DNA of 64,000 nt. Source: Candidatus Tokpelaia sp. (lineage in GTDB: Bacteria > Pseudomonadota > Alphaproteobacteria > Rhizobiales > Rhizobiaceae). The position numbers and the translations under genes were made by a program. The notes beneath the pieces were generated by a model, which was not told where the DNA came from, did not search any database, and was given only the letters and a program-made list of their open reading frames with translations. The stretch is taken from assembly GCF_008636115.1 (NCBI RefSeq), contig NZ_QLZD01000033.1, forward strand, positions 124,001 to 188,000. The letters are read 5' to 3'. The stretch's first letter is position 1. Every line of letters begins with the position of its first letter. Below are positions 45,378 through 54,907 of this stretch, piece after piece.

Positions 45378-46343
45378 ATGGAAACCAAAGCCAATTATAC
45401 TCTTGTCGGCATTTTTACTATTGTGGTGCTTTTTTTCGCCTTTGTCCTGGTTTATTACACAGCGCGGCTGGGTGATCGCTCCAATTTGCAGCCTCTGGAC
45501 GTGCGCATTCCAGGCTCGGTTACAGGGTTAAGCGAAGGCAGTCAGGTTCTGTTTAACGGCATTCGTGTCGGCCAGGTGAGCCGCCTGATGCTGGATCCCT
45601 CTGATCCCAATATGGTGATTGCCAAAACCGCGATTAACGGCACAACGCCGGTTACCCGATCAACCCAGGCGACACTGGGCTTTCAGGGTCTGACAGGGAT
45701 TGCTTTTGTCCAGTTGAGCGGCGGCAATCTCAGTGAGCCGAATTTGCTGCAGGAAGCGGAAAAAGTTGATGCTGTTGCCCGTATTGACGCCGATCCTTCT
45801 ACCCTGAATAATTTGCTGGCGACAGCGCAGGATATTTTTGCCCGCGCCGATACCATTCTCGGCGATTTGGAAGGCTTTACCCATGATGCGCGCGGGCCTC
45901 TGCTCCAGACTGTCAAAAATGCCGATGCTTTTACCTCTGTTTTAAAAGACAAGAAAGACGATATTGCCTCAATTCTTGACAATGGCAAGGAAATGATGGC
46001 GCGGCTTAATCAATCGTCACAGCATATTGACGGCTTGATGGCCAAACTTGATACTTTGCTTTCTCCTGACGATAAAAACAGCCTGACTGCGCAAATGCGC
46101 CAGACATTGGACGGTATTCAGCAGGCTGTCAAAACTCTGAATGCGCATATTGGGCCGATTGCCGCCAATTTGCAAAATTTCTCCGGCCAGGGTTTGCGCC
46201 AGATTCAGGCCCTGGCAATGGATAGCCGTCAATCTATTCAGCGTATTGAGCGCACTCTGTCTGATCTTGAGCAAAATCCGCAGCGTATTATTTTCGGCGG
46301 TCAAGGTTCTGTGCCGCAATATAATGGGAGAACAGGCCGGTGA
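45378..46343 (+). CDS. mlaD: MlaD/MCE-domain substrate-binding protein
   Basis: A 321-residue protein anchored in the inner membrane by one helix (residues 8-28) with a periplasmic MCE domain (about 40-120; VTGLSEGSQVLFNGIRVGQV is its core). The C-terminal half is a long helical, Asp- and Gln-rich part (residues 130-300) that may form a coiled coil or tunnel. MCE rings bind and conduct lipids for the MlaEF pump. Spacing of 6 bases from mlaF indicates one operon. Confidence 0.93.
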   Translation: METKANYTLVGIFTIVVLFFAFVLVYYTARLGDRSNLQPLDVRIPGSVTGLSEGSQVLFNGIRVGQVSRLMLDPSDPNMVIAKTAINGTTPVTRSTQATLGFQGLTGIAFVQLSGGNLSEPNLLQEAEKVDAVARIDADPSTLNNLLATAQDIFARADTILGDLEGFTHDARGPLLQTVKNADAFTSVLKDKKDDIASILDNGKEMMARLNQSSQHIDGLMAKLDTLLSPDDKNSLTAQMRQTLDGIQQAVKTLNAHIGPIAANLQNFSGQGLRQIQALAMDSRQSIQRIERTLSDLEQNPQRIIFGGQGSVPQYNGRTGR

Positions 46344-46403
46344 TAAAATTACCGGTGCATGACAGTAACATTGTATCAGGTAGTTTACAGGGAAGTGAAA
46401 AAA

Positions 46404-46991
46404 GTGACGAGCAAAATTATTATTATGTCTTTGTGTGCGGCCTTAATGTCGGGCTGCGGTTCTGCGGTTAAACAGACTTTTGATCTTAATCCCGCTTACA
46501 GGAGCGGCGCGACAGCAAAAACAGCCAGGCAGCACCGGCAAATCCTGGTGGCCAATCCGGGTGCGTTAAAAGCGCTGGACGGTCAGGATATTGTTATTCG
46601 CGAGGCGAACGGCTCTGTCGCTTATCTGAAAAAGGCGCAATGGAGCGACCGCCTGACCAATATTGTGCAAATGCGGCTCTTGCAGGCTTTGGAGGATACC
46701 GGGCATTTTGCCGGTGTCGGCCGGCCGGGTGACGGCCTTAATGCCAATTATCAGCTTATCACGGATCTGCGTGTGTTTAGCGTTGATATTGACAGCCAGG
46801 GCAGATTTGCCAATGTGGAAATTGCTGCCAAATTGATGGACGATAAAACCGGCAATATACGCAAAACGCGTGTTTTTTCAGCGAAAAGACGGGTAGAAGG
46901 CTCCGGCAATGCTGATTATGCCGCGGCTTTGGATAAAGCCTTTTCCAGCGTATTGCAGGATATTGTCCGCTGGACAGAATCTTCACTTTGA
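46404..46991 (+). CDS. ABC-type transport auxiliary lipoprotein (PqiC/DUF330-like)
   Basis: A 195-residue lipoprotein: the signal sequence ends in the lipobox LMSGC. The mature part carries the ABC_trans_aux pattern, with ILVANPGALKALDGQDIVIR, YLKKAQWSDRLTNIVQMRLLQALED and the later RVFSVDIDSQGRFANVEI. Such proteins end Mla/Pqi-type operons and may bridge to the outer membrane. The GTG at 46404 was chosen for its AGGGA site and a normal-length signal peptide; the same frame is open from the ATG at 46359. Confidence 0.85.
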   Translation: MTSKIIIMSLCAALMSGCGSAVKQTFDLNPAYRSGATAKTARQHRQILVANPGALKALDGQDIVIREANGSVAYLKKAQWSDRLTNIVQMRLLQALEDTGHFAGVGRPGDGLNANYQLITDLRVFSVDIDSQGRFANVEIAAKLMDDKTGNIRKTRVFSAKRRVEGSGNADYAAALDKAFSSVLQDIVRWTESSL

Positions 46992-47035
46992 TAAACAGGG
47001 TATCACCGGGCATAGTATCAGCCCGGTCGATGATA

Positions 47036-47065
47036 AAAGCGCTGCCCCGCCCGGCAGCGCTTTTG
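47036..47065. terminator. Convergent bidirectional terminator
   Basis: A perfect 12-base inverted repeat (AAAAGCGCTGCC / GGCAGCGCTTTT) with a six-base loop, 45 bases after the lipoprotein stop and 51 bases before the end of the convergent gene. T runs lie on both outer sides, so it can serve both operons. Confidence 0.8.
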
Positions 47066-47115
47066 CTTTATGCAGGCCTTGTTTTGCAGCCGGCGGCCGA
47101 TTTCAAAGAAAGCTG

Positions 47116-48375
47116 CTATTTATTGGCGGTTACATTAAGCCCCAAAAGATCAATCAACTGTTCGGGCGACAGCCACATAGCCAGTAAAGCAGCAGAAAAA
47201 GAAACAGGCTTTTGCGGCCGCGCACTTATCTGAAAAGATTGCGGATTATCCAGAAAAGCATTGATCTGGCCGGCTACCCGATCGGCAAAAGCCGTATCAC
47301 GGAAATTTTGCGTATTTTGCAAAATATTGGCTTTCATCATCGACACCAGCTCCTGACGGGCAGTGGCGGAAGATTCACTCATATAATCAAGGATACGCCC
47401 TGCCAGAGAATTATCCTGATATGTCAGGGTAAAAGCATTGAAATCCAACTGCGAAGCCAGAGCCAAAGCCCTTTGGCTTAACTGCTGCTGTTGCTGCTCT
47501 GTCGGATTTTTATTCTCTGCCTGTTGCAGCGCCAGTTTTTGATAAGCACTGGCAAATTGCTGGGTAACACCGCTTAAATCACCGCTGAAACTCAGGCTGC
47601 CGGCTTTATCGGCGACCAATTTATATTCGGTAATATCAAGATTCCCCTTTTGCGGATTCCACAGAGCAATAGCGGAAAAATTGCCGCGGATTTTATCATA
47701 ACCCAAAGCGCTCATCACTGTTTTGGCATTTTGCCCGTCCTGCCCGGGCCAGGCCGCGGGATCATAAGTAAAAGAGGCGATTTTGCTGATATTTTCAAAC
47801 TGATTATCGCCTTTTTTTTCATATTGTGCTGTAATATTGTCAAGACTTAACGTTGTTTTATCGCCTGCCTGATAAGTGATATTTTTGATTGTCACATTTT
47901 TATAGGGCAAATATTGGGCGATAGTATAGGTTTGGCCTTTCGGGCTGATATGCGCCTGCGCAATTTCTATATTCTGCACAATAATGCGGCCGGAAAGACC
48001 GTCTGCCTTATCTTCGCTTTTATCGGCTGCCGCCGCCAGGCTGTCTGCTCCCGCCGCAATTTTTGCAACATTAAAAGAGCCGTCTGCCTCTGCCTTCACT
48101 TCGCTAAAAGCAACAGTGCCCAGATAAATCGGCAAAGAGGGAGTATCCGCCTCATTTTTTTGCAGCAAACGCACATTTTTTAAAGTAATATCATCTCCTG
48201 TAACTGTCAGGCCTTTATGATCCAAAGTCAGACCATAAGGCTGCATGCCGTCTTGTATAATATCGATAAAAGCCTTGCCGTCCAGGGCAAAAGCCGAGCT
48301 GGAAAAAGCAAGGGAGAGAGCAAAGCTCGCAACAAGACCGCGCGGAGCATGTTTAAAACCGGCGAAAACAGACAT
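47116..48375 (-). CDS. Exported protein of unknown function, 419 residues
   Basis: A signal peptide covers residues 1-31 (hydrophobic LVASFALSLAFSSSAFAL), so the protein is periplasmic or outer-membrane associated. The body has repeated beta-rich units (GLTVTGDDITLKNVRL, KNVTIKNITYQAG, LDNITAQYEKKG), a Gln-rich helical stretch (NPTEQQQQQLSQRALALASQ) and a C-terminal helical end. No cysteine pairs or catalytic motif were noticed. The beta pattern recalls AsmA- or DUF945-type envelope proteins but is not diagnostic. It is divergent from parC. Confidence 0.75.
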   Translation of the reverse strand: MSVFAGFKHAPRGLVASFALSLAFSSSAFALDGKAFIDIIQDGMQPYGLTLDHKGLTVTGDDITLKNVRLLQKNEADTPSLPIYLGTVAFSEVKAEADGSFNVAKIAAGADSLAAAADKSEDKADGLSGRIIVQNIEIAQAHISPKGQTYTIAQYLPYKNVTIKNITYQAGDKTTLSLDNITAQYEKKGDNQFENISKIASFTYDPAAWPGQDGQNAKTVMSALGYDKIRGNFSAIALWNPQKGNLDITEYKLVADKAGSLSFSGDLSGVTQQFASAYQKLALQQAENKNPTEQQQQQLSQRALALASQLDFNAFTLTYQDNSLAGRILDYMSESSATARQELVSMMKANILQNTQNFRDTAFADRVAGQINAFLDNPQSFQISARPQKPVSFSAALLAMWLSPEQLIDLLGLNVTANK

Positions 48376-48730
48376 AATATACCTTTCACAAGCGCCTTGC
48401 CGGAAACTCTGCCTGATGGCAAAATTTACCGCAAATTTAAGCTATTACCGGCGCTGTTTAGCAATTATTCTGCCTTACCGCAAGCCTGTCTTTACTTTGC
48501 GCCGGCCAGCCAGGGTAAAATTCCGGCAACATATAGGGAGTTTATGCTGCCGCCTTTGGCCTGAGCGGCTTTTAGACCGCGCGGCACTTGCCGTTTTATC
48601 TTGCAATCTTATTTGTTTTTTTCGTAAATATTGCCGGTGACAGTGCCGATACAGGCTCAGGCAGCGGCTTTGCCAGTTCTGCCGGCTCGATGCCGGTGCT
48701 CTCTCATAATTAACGGCCAAGGATTAAGTC
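48376..48730. other. Divergent promoter region between the exported protein and parC
   Basis: About 355 bases. Short frames on both strands have no recognisable product. No distinct operator or RNA structure was seen. Confidence 0.4.
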
Positions 48731-50974
48731 ATGTCTCAGAGCATTGATCAGGTCACGCTGAAAGCGGCGCTGGAAGAGCGCTATCTGGCTTATGCGCTTT
48801 CCACTATTATGAACCGGGCCTTGCCGGATATACGCGATGGTTTAAAGCCGGTGCACCGCCGCATTTTGCATGCTATGCGGCTGTTAAAGCTTTATCCCGA
48901 CCAGTCTTATGCCAAATGCGCCCGCATTATCGGCGATGTTATGGGGAAATATCACCCGCATGGCGATGCCTCTATTTATGATGCTCTGGTGCGTATGGCG
49001 CAGGATTTCGCCAGCCGTTACCCTTTGGTAGACGGTCAGGGCAATTTTGGCAATATTGACGGCGACAGTGCCGCCGCCATGCGCTATACCGAGGCGCGCA
49101 TGACCGCAGTCTCGACTCTGCTTTTGCAGGGAATAGAAGAAAATGCCGTTGATTTTCGCCCTACTTATAATGAGGAAGATGAAGAGCCGGCCGTGCTGCC
49201 GGGGGCTTTCCCCAATATTCTGGCCAATGGCGCTACCGGTATTGCGGTTGGTATGGCGACCTCTATTCCGCCGCATAATGTGGCAGAATTATGCGATGCG
49301 GCGCTGCATTTGATTGCCCATAGCGAGGCTTCTGACCATGATTTGCTGCGTTTTATCCCCGGGCCGGATTTCCCCACCGGCGGCGTGCTGGTGGAAGAGC
49401 CGGAAAATATTGCCGAAGCCTATGCTTGTGGTCGCGGCAGTTTTCGCCTGCGCGCCCGCTGGCAAAAAGAAGAAACCGGCCGCGGCGCCTATCGGATTAT
49501 TGTCACGGAAATCCCTTATCAGGTGCAGAAATCGCGCCTGATCGAAAAAGCGGCAGATTTGCTGCTGGCGCGCAAATTGCCGCTTTTGGACGATATTCGT
49601 GATGAATCGGCCGAAGATATTCGCATTGTGCTGGAGCCGAAAAGCCGCACAGTAGATGCGGAATTATTGATGGAATCGCTGTTCAGGCTGACCGATTTTG
49701 AAGCGCGCATTCCGCTTAATATGAATGTGTTGAGCTATGGGCGTATCCCCAATGTTTTGTCGCTGAAAACTGTGTTGCAGCAATGGCTGGAGCATCGCCG
49801 CCAGGTGTTACAGCGCCGCTTGCACCATAGGCTGGAAAATATTGCCAAAAGGCTGGAAATTCTCTCCGGCTATTTAATCGCTTATCTTAATCTTGATGAG
49901 GTTATCCGCATTATTCGCGAGGAAGATGAGGCAAAAGCAGTGTTAATGCGCCGCTTTACGCTGAGCGATATGCAGGCGGAATCGATTTTGAATATGCGCT
50001 TGCGCTCATTGCACCGGCTGGAAGAATTTGAAATCCGCCGTGAATTTGAGGCTTTAAGTGCTGAGAAGACAGAAAAAGAAGCTTTATTAGCCTCGACCAC
50101 CAGGCAATGGAAAGCGCTGGCGGCAGAAATTAACGCAGTAAAACGGCAATTTGCACCTGAGACGCCTTTGGGCCGGCGGCGGACGATTTTTGCCGCCGCG
50201 CCGCAACATGATGCTGAAGATATTCACCAGGCGATGATAGAAAAAGAGCCGGTGACCATTATTGTCTCGCAAAAAGGCTGGTTGCGCGCCTTAAAGGGGC
50301 ATTTAGCTGATTATTCTGCCCTTAATTTCAAGGAAGGTGATGAGTTGAAACTGGCTTTTCCGGCGCAAACCACCGATAAAATTATTATTGCTTCCACCGG
50401 CGGCAAATTTTTTGTCCTTAACGCCAATAGCCTGCCCGGCGGCCGCGGCCATGGCGATCCTATTCGCATTTTGGTGGATTTGGAAGAAGATCAGGATATT
50501 GCCGCCTGTTTTGTCTATGAGGCGGAGAGCAAATATTTGCCGGTATCAAACAAAGGCTATGGTTTTATTGTCAAGGCCGAGGATATTTTTGCCAATACGC
50601 GCAAAGGCCGCCAGGTTATGAATATTAAAGCGCCGGATAGCCTGCTGCTTTGCGCTAAAATACCGGCGACAGGTGACAAAAAAGCAGCCGATAATGTCGC
50701 TATTGTCGGCGAAAACCGCAAAATGCTGGTTTTCCCGCTGGATCAGGTGGCGGAGCTCGGCCGCGGCCGTGGCGTGCGGCTGCAACGCTATCGTGACGGC
50801 CATGTCAGCGATGTGCAAATATTTACTGAGGCAGAAGGGGTGACATGGCAAGATAGCGGCGGCCGCAGTTTTCGCCGCCGGGGAGAAGAATTGCAGGAAT
50901 GGCGCGGCAACCGCGCCGATAGCGGCAAAATTGTGCCGCGCGGCTTCCCCCGTTCAGGCAAATTTGCCGGCTAG
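48731..50974 (+). CDS. parC: DNA topoisomerase IV subunit A ParC
   Basis: A 747-residue type IIA topoisomerase subunit that with ParE decatenates daughter chromosomes. The breakage-reunion domain begins [27 protein letters not shown], and the catalytic Tyr is in [11 protein letters not shown] near residue 118. The quinolone-determining stretch reads [18 protein letters not shown], with Ser/Thr83 replaced by Ala in the HGDASIYDA block, as is common. The C-terminal beta-propeller is shortened compared with GyrA and lacks a GyrA box, supporting ParC over GyrA. Confidence 0.94.
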   Translation: MSQSIDQVTLKAALEERYLAYALSTIMNRALPDIRDGLKPVHRRILHAMRLLKLYPDQSYAKCARIIGDVMGKYHPHGDASIYDALVRMAQDFASRYPLVDGQGNFGNIDGDSAAAMRYTEARMTAVSTLLLQGIEENAVDFRPTYNEEDEEPAVLPGAFPNILANGATGIAVGMATSIPPHNVAELCDAALHLIAHSEASDHDLLRFIPGPDFPTGGVLVEEPENIAEAYACGRGSFRLRARWQKEETGRGAYRIIVTEIPYQVQKSRLIEKAADLLLARKLPLLDDIRDESAEDIRIVLEPKSRTVDAELLMESLFRLTDFEARIPLNMNVLSYGRIPNVLSLKTVLQQWLEHRRQVLQRRLHHRLENIAKRLEILSGYLIAYLNLDEVIRIIREEDEAKAVLMRRFTLSDMQAESILNMRLRSLHRLEEFEIRREFEALSAEKTEKEALLASTTRQWKALAAEINAVKRQFAPETPLGRRRTIFAAAPQHDAEDIHQAMIEKEPVTIIVSQKGWLRALKGHLADYSALNFKEGDELKLAFPAQTTDKIIIASTGGKFFVLNANSLPGGRGHGDPIRILVDLEEDQDIAACFVYEAESKYLPVSNKGYGFIVKAEDIFANTRKGRQVMNIKAPDSLLLCAKIPATGDKKAADNVAIVGENRKMLVFPLDQVAELGRGRGVRLQRYRDGHVSDVQIFTEAEGVTWQDSGGRSFRRRGEELQEWRGNRADSGKIVPRGFPRSGKFAG

Positions 50975-51204
50975 GTGAGTGGGAAGCTTATTGCCGGCTG
51001 GAGGCCGCGCCGCGGCAAAAAAAGCGGGGAAGGAGCGAGAAGCTGCCGCCGGGAGCAAGGGCAGGACGCAGCAGCGAAAACACTCAAAAGGAAGAGCCGC
51101 AAAAAACCCGGTTAAGCCGGCGCCGGTGATGAGCCGGCCGGCGCGCCGGATACATAACAGGCAGGGAGAGGCCTCACTGCCGGGATCCTTGCGCTTGAGC
51201 GGGG

Positions 51205-51672
51205 CTAGCGCCCCTGATAAGGCGGCACATCTTGCGGCGGAATCCACATGGATTGCGGCGGCTCGCCGGTTTGCCAGAAGACATCAATAGGAATGCCGCC
51301 GCGCGGGAACCAATAGCCGCCAATGCGCAGCCAATGCGGTTCCAACACTTCCACCAGCTTGCGGCCGATACGAATAGTGCAATCTTCATGAAAAGCGCCG
51401 TGATTGCGGAAACTGCCAAGATAAAGCTTGAGCGATTTGCTCTCCACCAGCCAGTTTTGCGGCACATAATCAATCATTAGCCGGGCGAAATCCGGCTGGC
51501 CGGTTATGGGGCAGAGAGAAGTAAATTCCGGCGCGGTAAAGCGGACAAGATAAGGGCTGCCCGGCTGCGGGTTTGGCACTTTTTCCAGCTCTGCTTCTTC
51601 CGGCGATTGCGGCCATTCCACATAATGACCCAGTTGCTTCAGATTTCCGTAGAGCGCCTTTTTATCATTCAT
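51205..51672 (-). CDS. queF: NADPH-dependent 7-cyano-7-deazaguanine reductase QueF
   Basis: A 155-residue type I QueF that reduces preQ0 to preQ1 for queuosine synthesis. The thioimide nucleophile Cys54 and acid Asp61 are in [14 protein letters not shown], the NADPH motif is ESKSLKLY, and the His95-Glu96 pair is in GAFHEDC, all as in canonical enzymes. It is the last gene of the minus-strand group yrbL-queC-queF2-queF, but 174 AT-rich bases with a possible promoter separate it from queF2. Of the two queF copies this is the one expected to be fully active. Confidence 0.95.
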   Translation of the reverse strand: MNDKKALYGNLKQLGHYVEWPQSPEEAELEKVPNPQPGSPYLVRFTAPEFTSLCPITGQPDFARLMIDYVPQNWLVESKSLKLYLGSFRNHGAFHEDCTIRIGRKLVEVLEPHWLRIGGYWFPRGGIPIDVFWQTGEPPQSMWIPPQDVPPYQGR

Positions 51673-51715
51673 TATAAATTACTCAAATTTTATATAACCG
51701 GAACACAAAGATAGT

Positions 51716-51750
51716 GCCGCTTTTTAAAGCGGCTTGTCCTGCTTTGTCAA
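51716..51750 (-). promoter_or_regulatory. Candidate queF promoter with overlapping palindrome
   Basis: On the minus strand TTGACA (51750-51745) and TTAAAA (51727-51722) are spaced by 17 bases, a plausible sigma-70 type promoter about 50 bases ahead of queF. An eight-base inverted repeat, GCCGCTTT-TT-AAAGCGGC (51716-51733 on the plus strand), covers the -10 element and could be an operator or a stem in the leader RNA. Confidence 0.4.
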
Positions 51751-51846
51751 ATAAAAGCAAAAATAAATTAGGCTGGAGAGAGATAAATTAGAAAGATAAT
51801 CACTAAGTTTAAAATTTTAAAAGTATTGCTTTTAAAATTCTTACCG

Positions 51847-52305
51847 TTAGCGCACATGATAGGGAGCTATATTTTGCTCGGGTATCCAGACAGATTTAGG
51901 CGGTTCGCCTGTCTGCCAAAAAACATCAATCGGAATTCCCCCGCGCGGATACCAATAACTGCCGATACGCAGCCAGCGCGGTTGCAGTAAATTTACCAGT
52001 TTCTCGCCGATAGTGACAGCACAATCTTCACGAAGAAGAGCTTTTTTAGCAAAGGAGCTAAGATAGAATTTTAAAGCTTTACTTTCCACCAGCCAGGAAT
52101 CCGGTATGTAATCAATCATTAAATAAGCGGAATCCGGTTGATCTGTCAGCGGACAAATGGAAGTAAATTCCGGTGCGATAAAACGCACAGCAAAATCTTT
52201 GCCTTTTCGTGGGTTAGAAATTTTGGTTTTGATACCGAATTCGGCAAAATCTTCATAGACATTCTCCATGTTCAGCTCTTTATACGCATTCTCTGTATTC
52301 GGCAT
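51847..52305 (-). CDS. Second, divergent QueF-family protein
   Basis: A 152-residue QueF paralogue. Cys51 and Asp58 are kept ([13 protein letters not shown]), and so is the NADPH-binding ESKALKFY. However, the usual His-Glu pair is Arg92-Glu93 (LLREDC), Phe after Asp58 is Ser, and the RNHG loop before it is AKKA. The last 60 residues are nearly the same as in the other copy ([16 protein letters not shown]), while the first 35 share little. Base composition and flanks are more AT-rich than in the neighbours. It may be an impaired reductase or have a changed substrate or partner. It follows queC by 42 bases. Confidence 0.85.
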   Translation of the reverse strand: MPNTENAYKELNMENVYEDFAEFGIKTKISNPRKGKDFAVRFIAPEFTSICPLTDQPDSAYLMIDYIPDSWLVESKALKFYLSSFAKKALLREDCAVTIGEKLVNLLQPRWLRIGSYWYPRGGIPIDVFWQTGEPPKSVWIPEQNIAPYHVR

Positions 52306-52347
52306 AAATTCCCTCCCATTTTGCGGTTAATCGGCCGTGCGATAAAT

Positions 52348-53064
52348 TTACTGTTCCGACTCTATGCAGGTCAACCAGAAATCCGGATCGGCATAAAGCG
52401 TTGGGTCGGCTACCCCGGCCAGATAAAAAGCCTCACGCCGCTCGACACAAGTGCCGCAGCGGCCGCAATGCTTCTCTTCGCCTTTATAGCATGACCATGT
52501 CGCGGCAAAAGGCACCTTATATTTTACCCCGTCTGCCACAATAGCGGCCTTGTTTTTATCGACATAGGGGGCGTAAAGGCGCACCGCGCCTTCCAGCGAT
52601 TTTGTTTCCATTTGGTTAAACAGCGCCAGAAAATCCGGCCGGCAATCGGGGTAAACAAAATGATCGCCGCTATGCACGGCAATAGCCACACTATCTAACT
52701 CATGCGCCGCGGCTATGCCAAAGGCAATAGCAAGAAAAATGGCATTGCGGTTGGGGACAATAGTCTGTTTCATGGTCGCTTCGGCATAATGGCCGTCCGG
52801 CACGGCGACATTTTTATCAGTCAAAGCCGAGCCGGTTAATTGCCCGCCAATGGTTGAAATATCGGCAAGGAAAAACGGCACCCCCAGCGCATCGGCGCAT
52901 TGGCGGGCAAAATGCAGCTCCTTTTTATGCCGCTGGCCATAATCAAAGCTGATAAACATAGCAAGCTTGCCTTTGGCTGCCAGCCGGTAAGCAAGACAGA
53001 CGGAATCCAGCCCGCCGGAACCAATAAGCGCAGTTTTATTAAGAGAAGTGTCGTCTTGCAGCAT
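52348..53064 (-). CDS. queC: 7-cyano-7-deazaguanine synthase QueC
   Basis: A 238-residue ATP-dependent enzyme that converts carboxydeazaguanine to preQ0. The PP-loop is LIGSGGLDSVCLAY near residue 15, with FDYGQRHKKEL after it. The zinc cysteines are in SCYKGEEKHCGRCGTCVERR near the end. It starts 8 bases after the yrbL-like stop and precedes the two queF copies, giving the last two steps to preQ1. Confidence 0.95.
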   Translation of the reverse strand: MLQDDTSLNKTALIGSGGLDSVCLAYRLAAKGKLAMFISFDYGQRHKKELHFARQCADALGVPFFLADISTIGGQLTGSALTDKNVAVPDGHYAEATMKQTIVPNRNAIFLAIAFGIAAAHELDSVAIAVHSGDHFVYPDCRPDFLALFNQMETKSLEGAVRLYAPYVDKNKAAIVADGVKYKVPFAATWSCYKGEEKHCGRCGTCVERREAFYLAGVADPTLYADPDFWLTCIESEQ

Positions 53065-53072
53065 AATATCTT

Positions 53073-53729
53073 TCAGGCGCGGCGGCGGGCTGGGGTTTTG
53101 CCCTGTTTGACCAGCTCCAGACTGTTAAAAAACTGAGCAATTTGCCGGGCATTTTTTTTATTATTGAGTGAGGGAAAATAAGTGCGCAAGGGGATAATGG
53201 TTTTTTCTCCCATGCCGTCAATCAAAACAATTTGCTGTTTGCCATTACGCTCGGCCAGCACGCAATTCCACGGCTCAAGGTCAATCAGCACAATCGGCGC
53301 GGTTTTCACCCAGGCGATAAATTCCTGCAGCGGCTTTTCATAGCGGCTGCTGTCCTGCGCTATGCTTTCCAGCGTTGGCGCATAGCTGCCGTTTTCATCT
53401 CTTTCCGCTTTCACTATCTGCCCCCAGCCGTAACTGGTGGCAACAAGGCCGATAAAGCTGAAAATATGCGGCGGGCAGGGCAGAGCCTCCGGGTTCAGGC
53501 GCATTATTTCCGCCATTTCACGCAAATTGGTGATATTGGCAATGCCGGTCGGCTTGAAACGCCGCTTCCAGGCCGGCCGGTTGGCATGCCGGCGCTCTTC
53601 CTCCTGCCGGCTGGGCACTTTTACCAACAGCGCCGGGTCGTGCGGGTGGCGATAGACACGCCGGGTCGTGCCGTAAAACAGCGGCTCATTATCCGACAAA
53701 TCCAGGAAATAAGATATAGAATCGCGCAT
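53073..53729 (-). CDS. YrbL family protein (PhoP regulatory network, kinase-like)
   Basis: A 218-residue protein of the YrbL-PhoP_reg family. The start, LDLSDNEPLFYGTTRRVYRHPHDP, resembles the glycine-rich entry of kinase-like folds, and VLIDLEPWNCVL followed by IVLIDGMGEKT resembles the catalytic-loop and DFG-like motifs of aminoglycoside/choline kinase relatives. Function is unknown; the E. coli gene answers to PhoP. It is 8 bases upstream of queC, so the two are most likely one transcript. Confidence 0.85.
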   Translation of the reverse strand: MRDSISYFLDLSDNEPLFYGTTRRVYRHPHDPALLVKVPSRQEEERRHANRPAWKRRFKPTGIANITNLREMAEIMRLNPEALPCPPHIFSFIGLVATSYGWGQIVKAERDENGSYAPTLESIAQDSSRYEKPLQEFIAWVKTAPIVLIDLEPWNCVLAERNGKQQIVLIDGMGEKTIIPLRTYFPSLNNKKNARQIAQFFNSLELVKQGKTPARRRA

Positions 53730-53847
53730 GAACCGGCTATATGTTTGATCTTGGGCCTGCGCTTTTATACTATGATTTTCATGCCGCTAGCAAGCGCCAG
53801 CCGGGCGAAAACAGTCGGAAAAGGCCAATATTCTGCTACCCAAAGCG

Positions 53848-54597
53848 CTAATAATGGCGCAAAAGCCCCACCAGCACGCCCTGAATTTTAATGCGATCTG
53901 GCCCAAAAATGCGCGTTTCATAAGCGGGGTTGGCAGCTTCCAGCGCGATAGAATTGCCGCGGCGGCGATAACGCTTTAAGGTGGCCTCGACATCATCAAT
54001 CAAAGCCACAACAATGTCACCGGGATTGGCTGTATCTGTGCGGCGAATAATGACAATATCATTGTTCAAAATGCCGGCATTGACCATGGAATCGCCTTTG
54101 ACCTCCAGCGCATAATATTCCCCTTTGCCCAGCATATTGGCCGGGCAGGATAATATATCGGTTTTATGCTGAATAGCAGAAATAGGAACACCGGCAGCGA
54201 TCCGCCCCATAAGCGGCAGGGTGGCGCTGCCGCCCGTAAACCTGTCTGTTTTCTCCTCAGCAGAGACAATATCAGGCGGCAATTTGTGATAAGAGGCATA
54301 GTGCCCGTTTTCATTTTCCCTCCTGTCGCCACTGATAATTGCGGGCGAAAATTTATACCCCATATTTGCCGGCGCAAAAGCGGTTTGCGGCAGACGGATA
54401 ACCTCCAGAGCCCGGGCGCGATTGGGCAGGCGGCGAATAAAGCCGCGTTCTTCCAAAGCAGTTATCAGCCGGTGAATGCCGGATTTGGAGGCGAGATCCA
54501 GCGCTTCTTTCATTTCATCAAAAGACGGCGATATGCCCGTTTTTTTCATACTGTCATGAATGAAAAACAGCAATTCCTGTTGTTTACGCGTCAGCAT
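53848..54597 (-). CDS. lexA: LexA repressor / SOS autoprotease
   Basis: A 249-residue repressor of the SOS regulon, longer than E. coli LexA as is usual in alphaproteobacteria. It starts [15 protein letters not shown], with a winged HTH at about residues 25-65. The self-cleavage site Ala-Gly is in GRIAAGVPI, the catalytic Ser in [11 protein letters not shown] and the Lys in VEATLKRY. RecA filaments trigger the cut. A degenerate SOS-box-like site is 77 bases upstream. Confidence 0.96.
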   Translation of the reverse strand: MLTRKQQELLFFIHDSMKKTGISPSFDEMKEALDLASKSGIHRLITALEERGFIRRLPNRARALEVIRLPQTAFAPANMGYKFSPAIISGDRRENENGHYASYHKLPPDIVSAEEKTDRFTGGSATLPLMGRIAAGVPISAIQHKTDILSCPANMLGKGEYYALEVKGDSMVNAGILNNDIVIIRRTDTANPGDIVVALIDDVEATLKRYRRRGNSIALEAANPAYETRIFGPDRIKIQGVLVGLLRHY

Positions 54598-54907
54598 GAA
54601 GCCCTCTTTAAAAATTATAGCGGATAAAACAGTGCCTTAAACAAACCTCCTCACTCAGAGAGAATCATTCTCCTTTCCGATACTGTTCCGCAGTGATTAA
54701 AAAACTTTCCACAAAGCCCGGTGACCGCGCGCTTTTTTAAAATTTGCCAAAAGCCGAACAAGCGAAATTTATCATCGCCAAAATTTCGGCAGACAGGTTA
54801 ATATTGGCCGCCTTTGCGGATAAAAGCACGATTCCCGCCAAAAGGGAACCGGCCTTTACGGTCGATTTCCCCAAAGGGCAAATGAATCTGATAGAATAAA
54901 AGCAATT
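54598..54907. other. Region between rne and lexA
   Basis: About 310 bases on the transcript side between rne and lexA. It holds the lexA promoter with the SOS-box-like site. A weak hairpin near 54834-54852 (TTCCC / GGGAA on the minus strand) might end rne. Nothing else was recognised. Confidence 0.4.
54674..54688. promoter_or_regulatory. Near-consensus LexA box upstream of lexA
   Basis: The plus strand reads TTTC-N7-GTTC, one base from the alphaproteobacterial SOS consensus GTTC-N7-GTTC. It ends 77 bases upstream of the lexA start, fitting autoregulation. Confidence 0.45.

Noticed and set aside
51673-51846. preQ1 riboswitch ahead of queF
   Set aside because: The palindrome and AT-rich leader do not show the small pseudoknot layout with a C-rich loop and A-rich tail.
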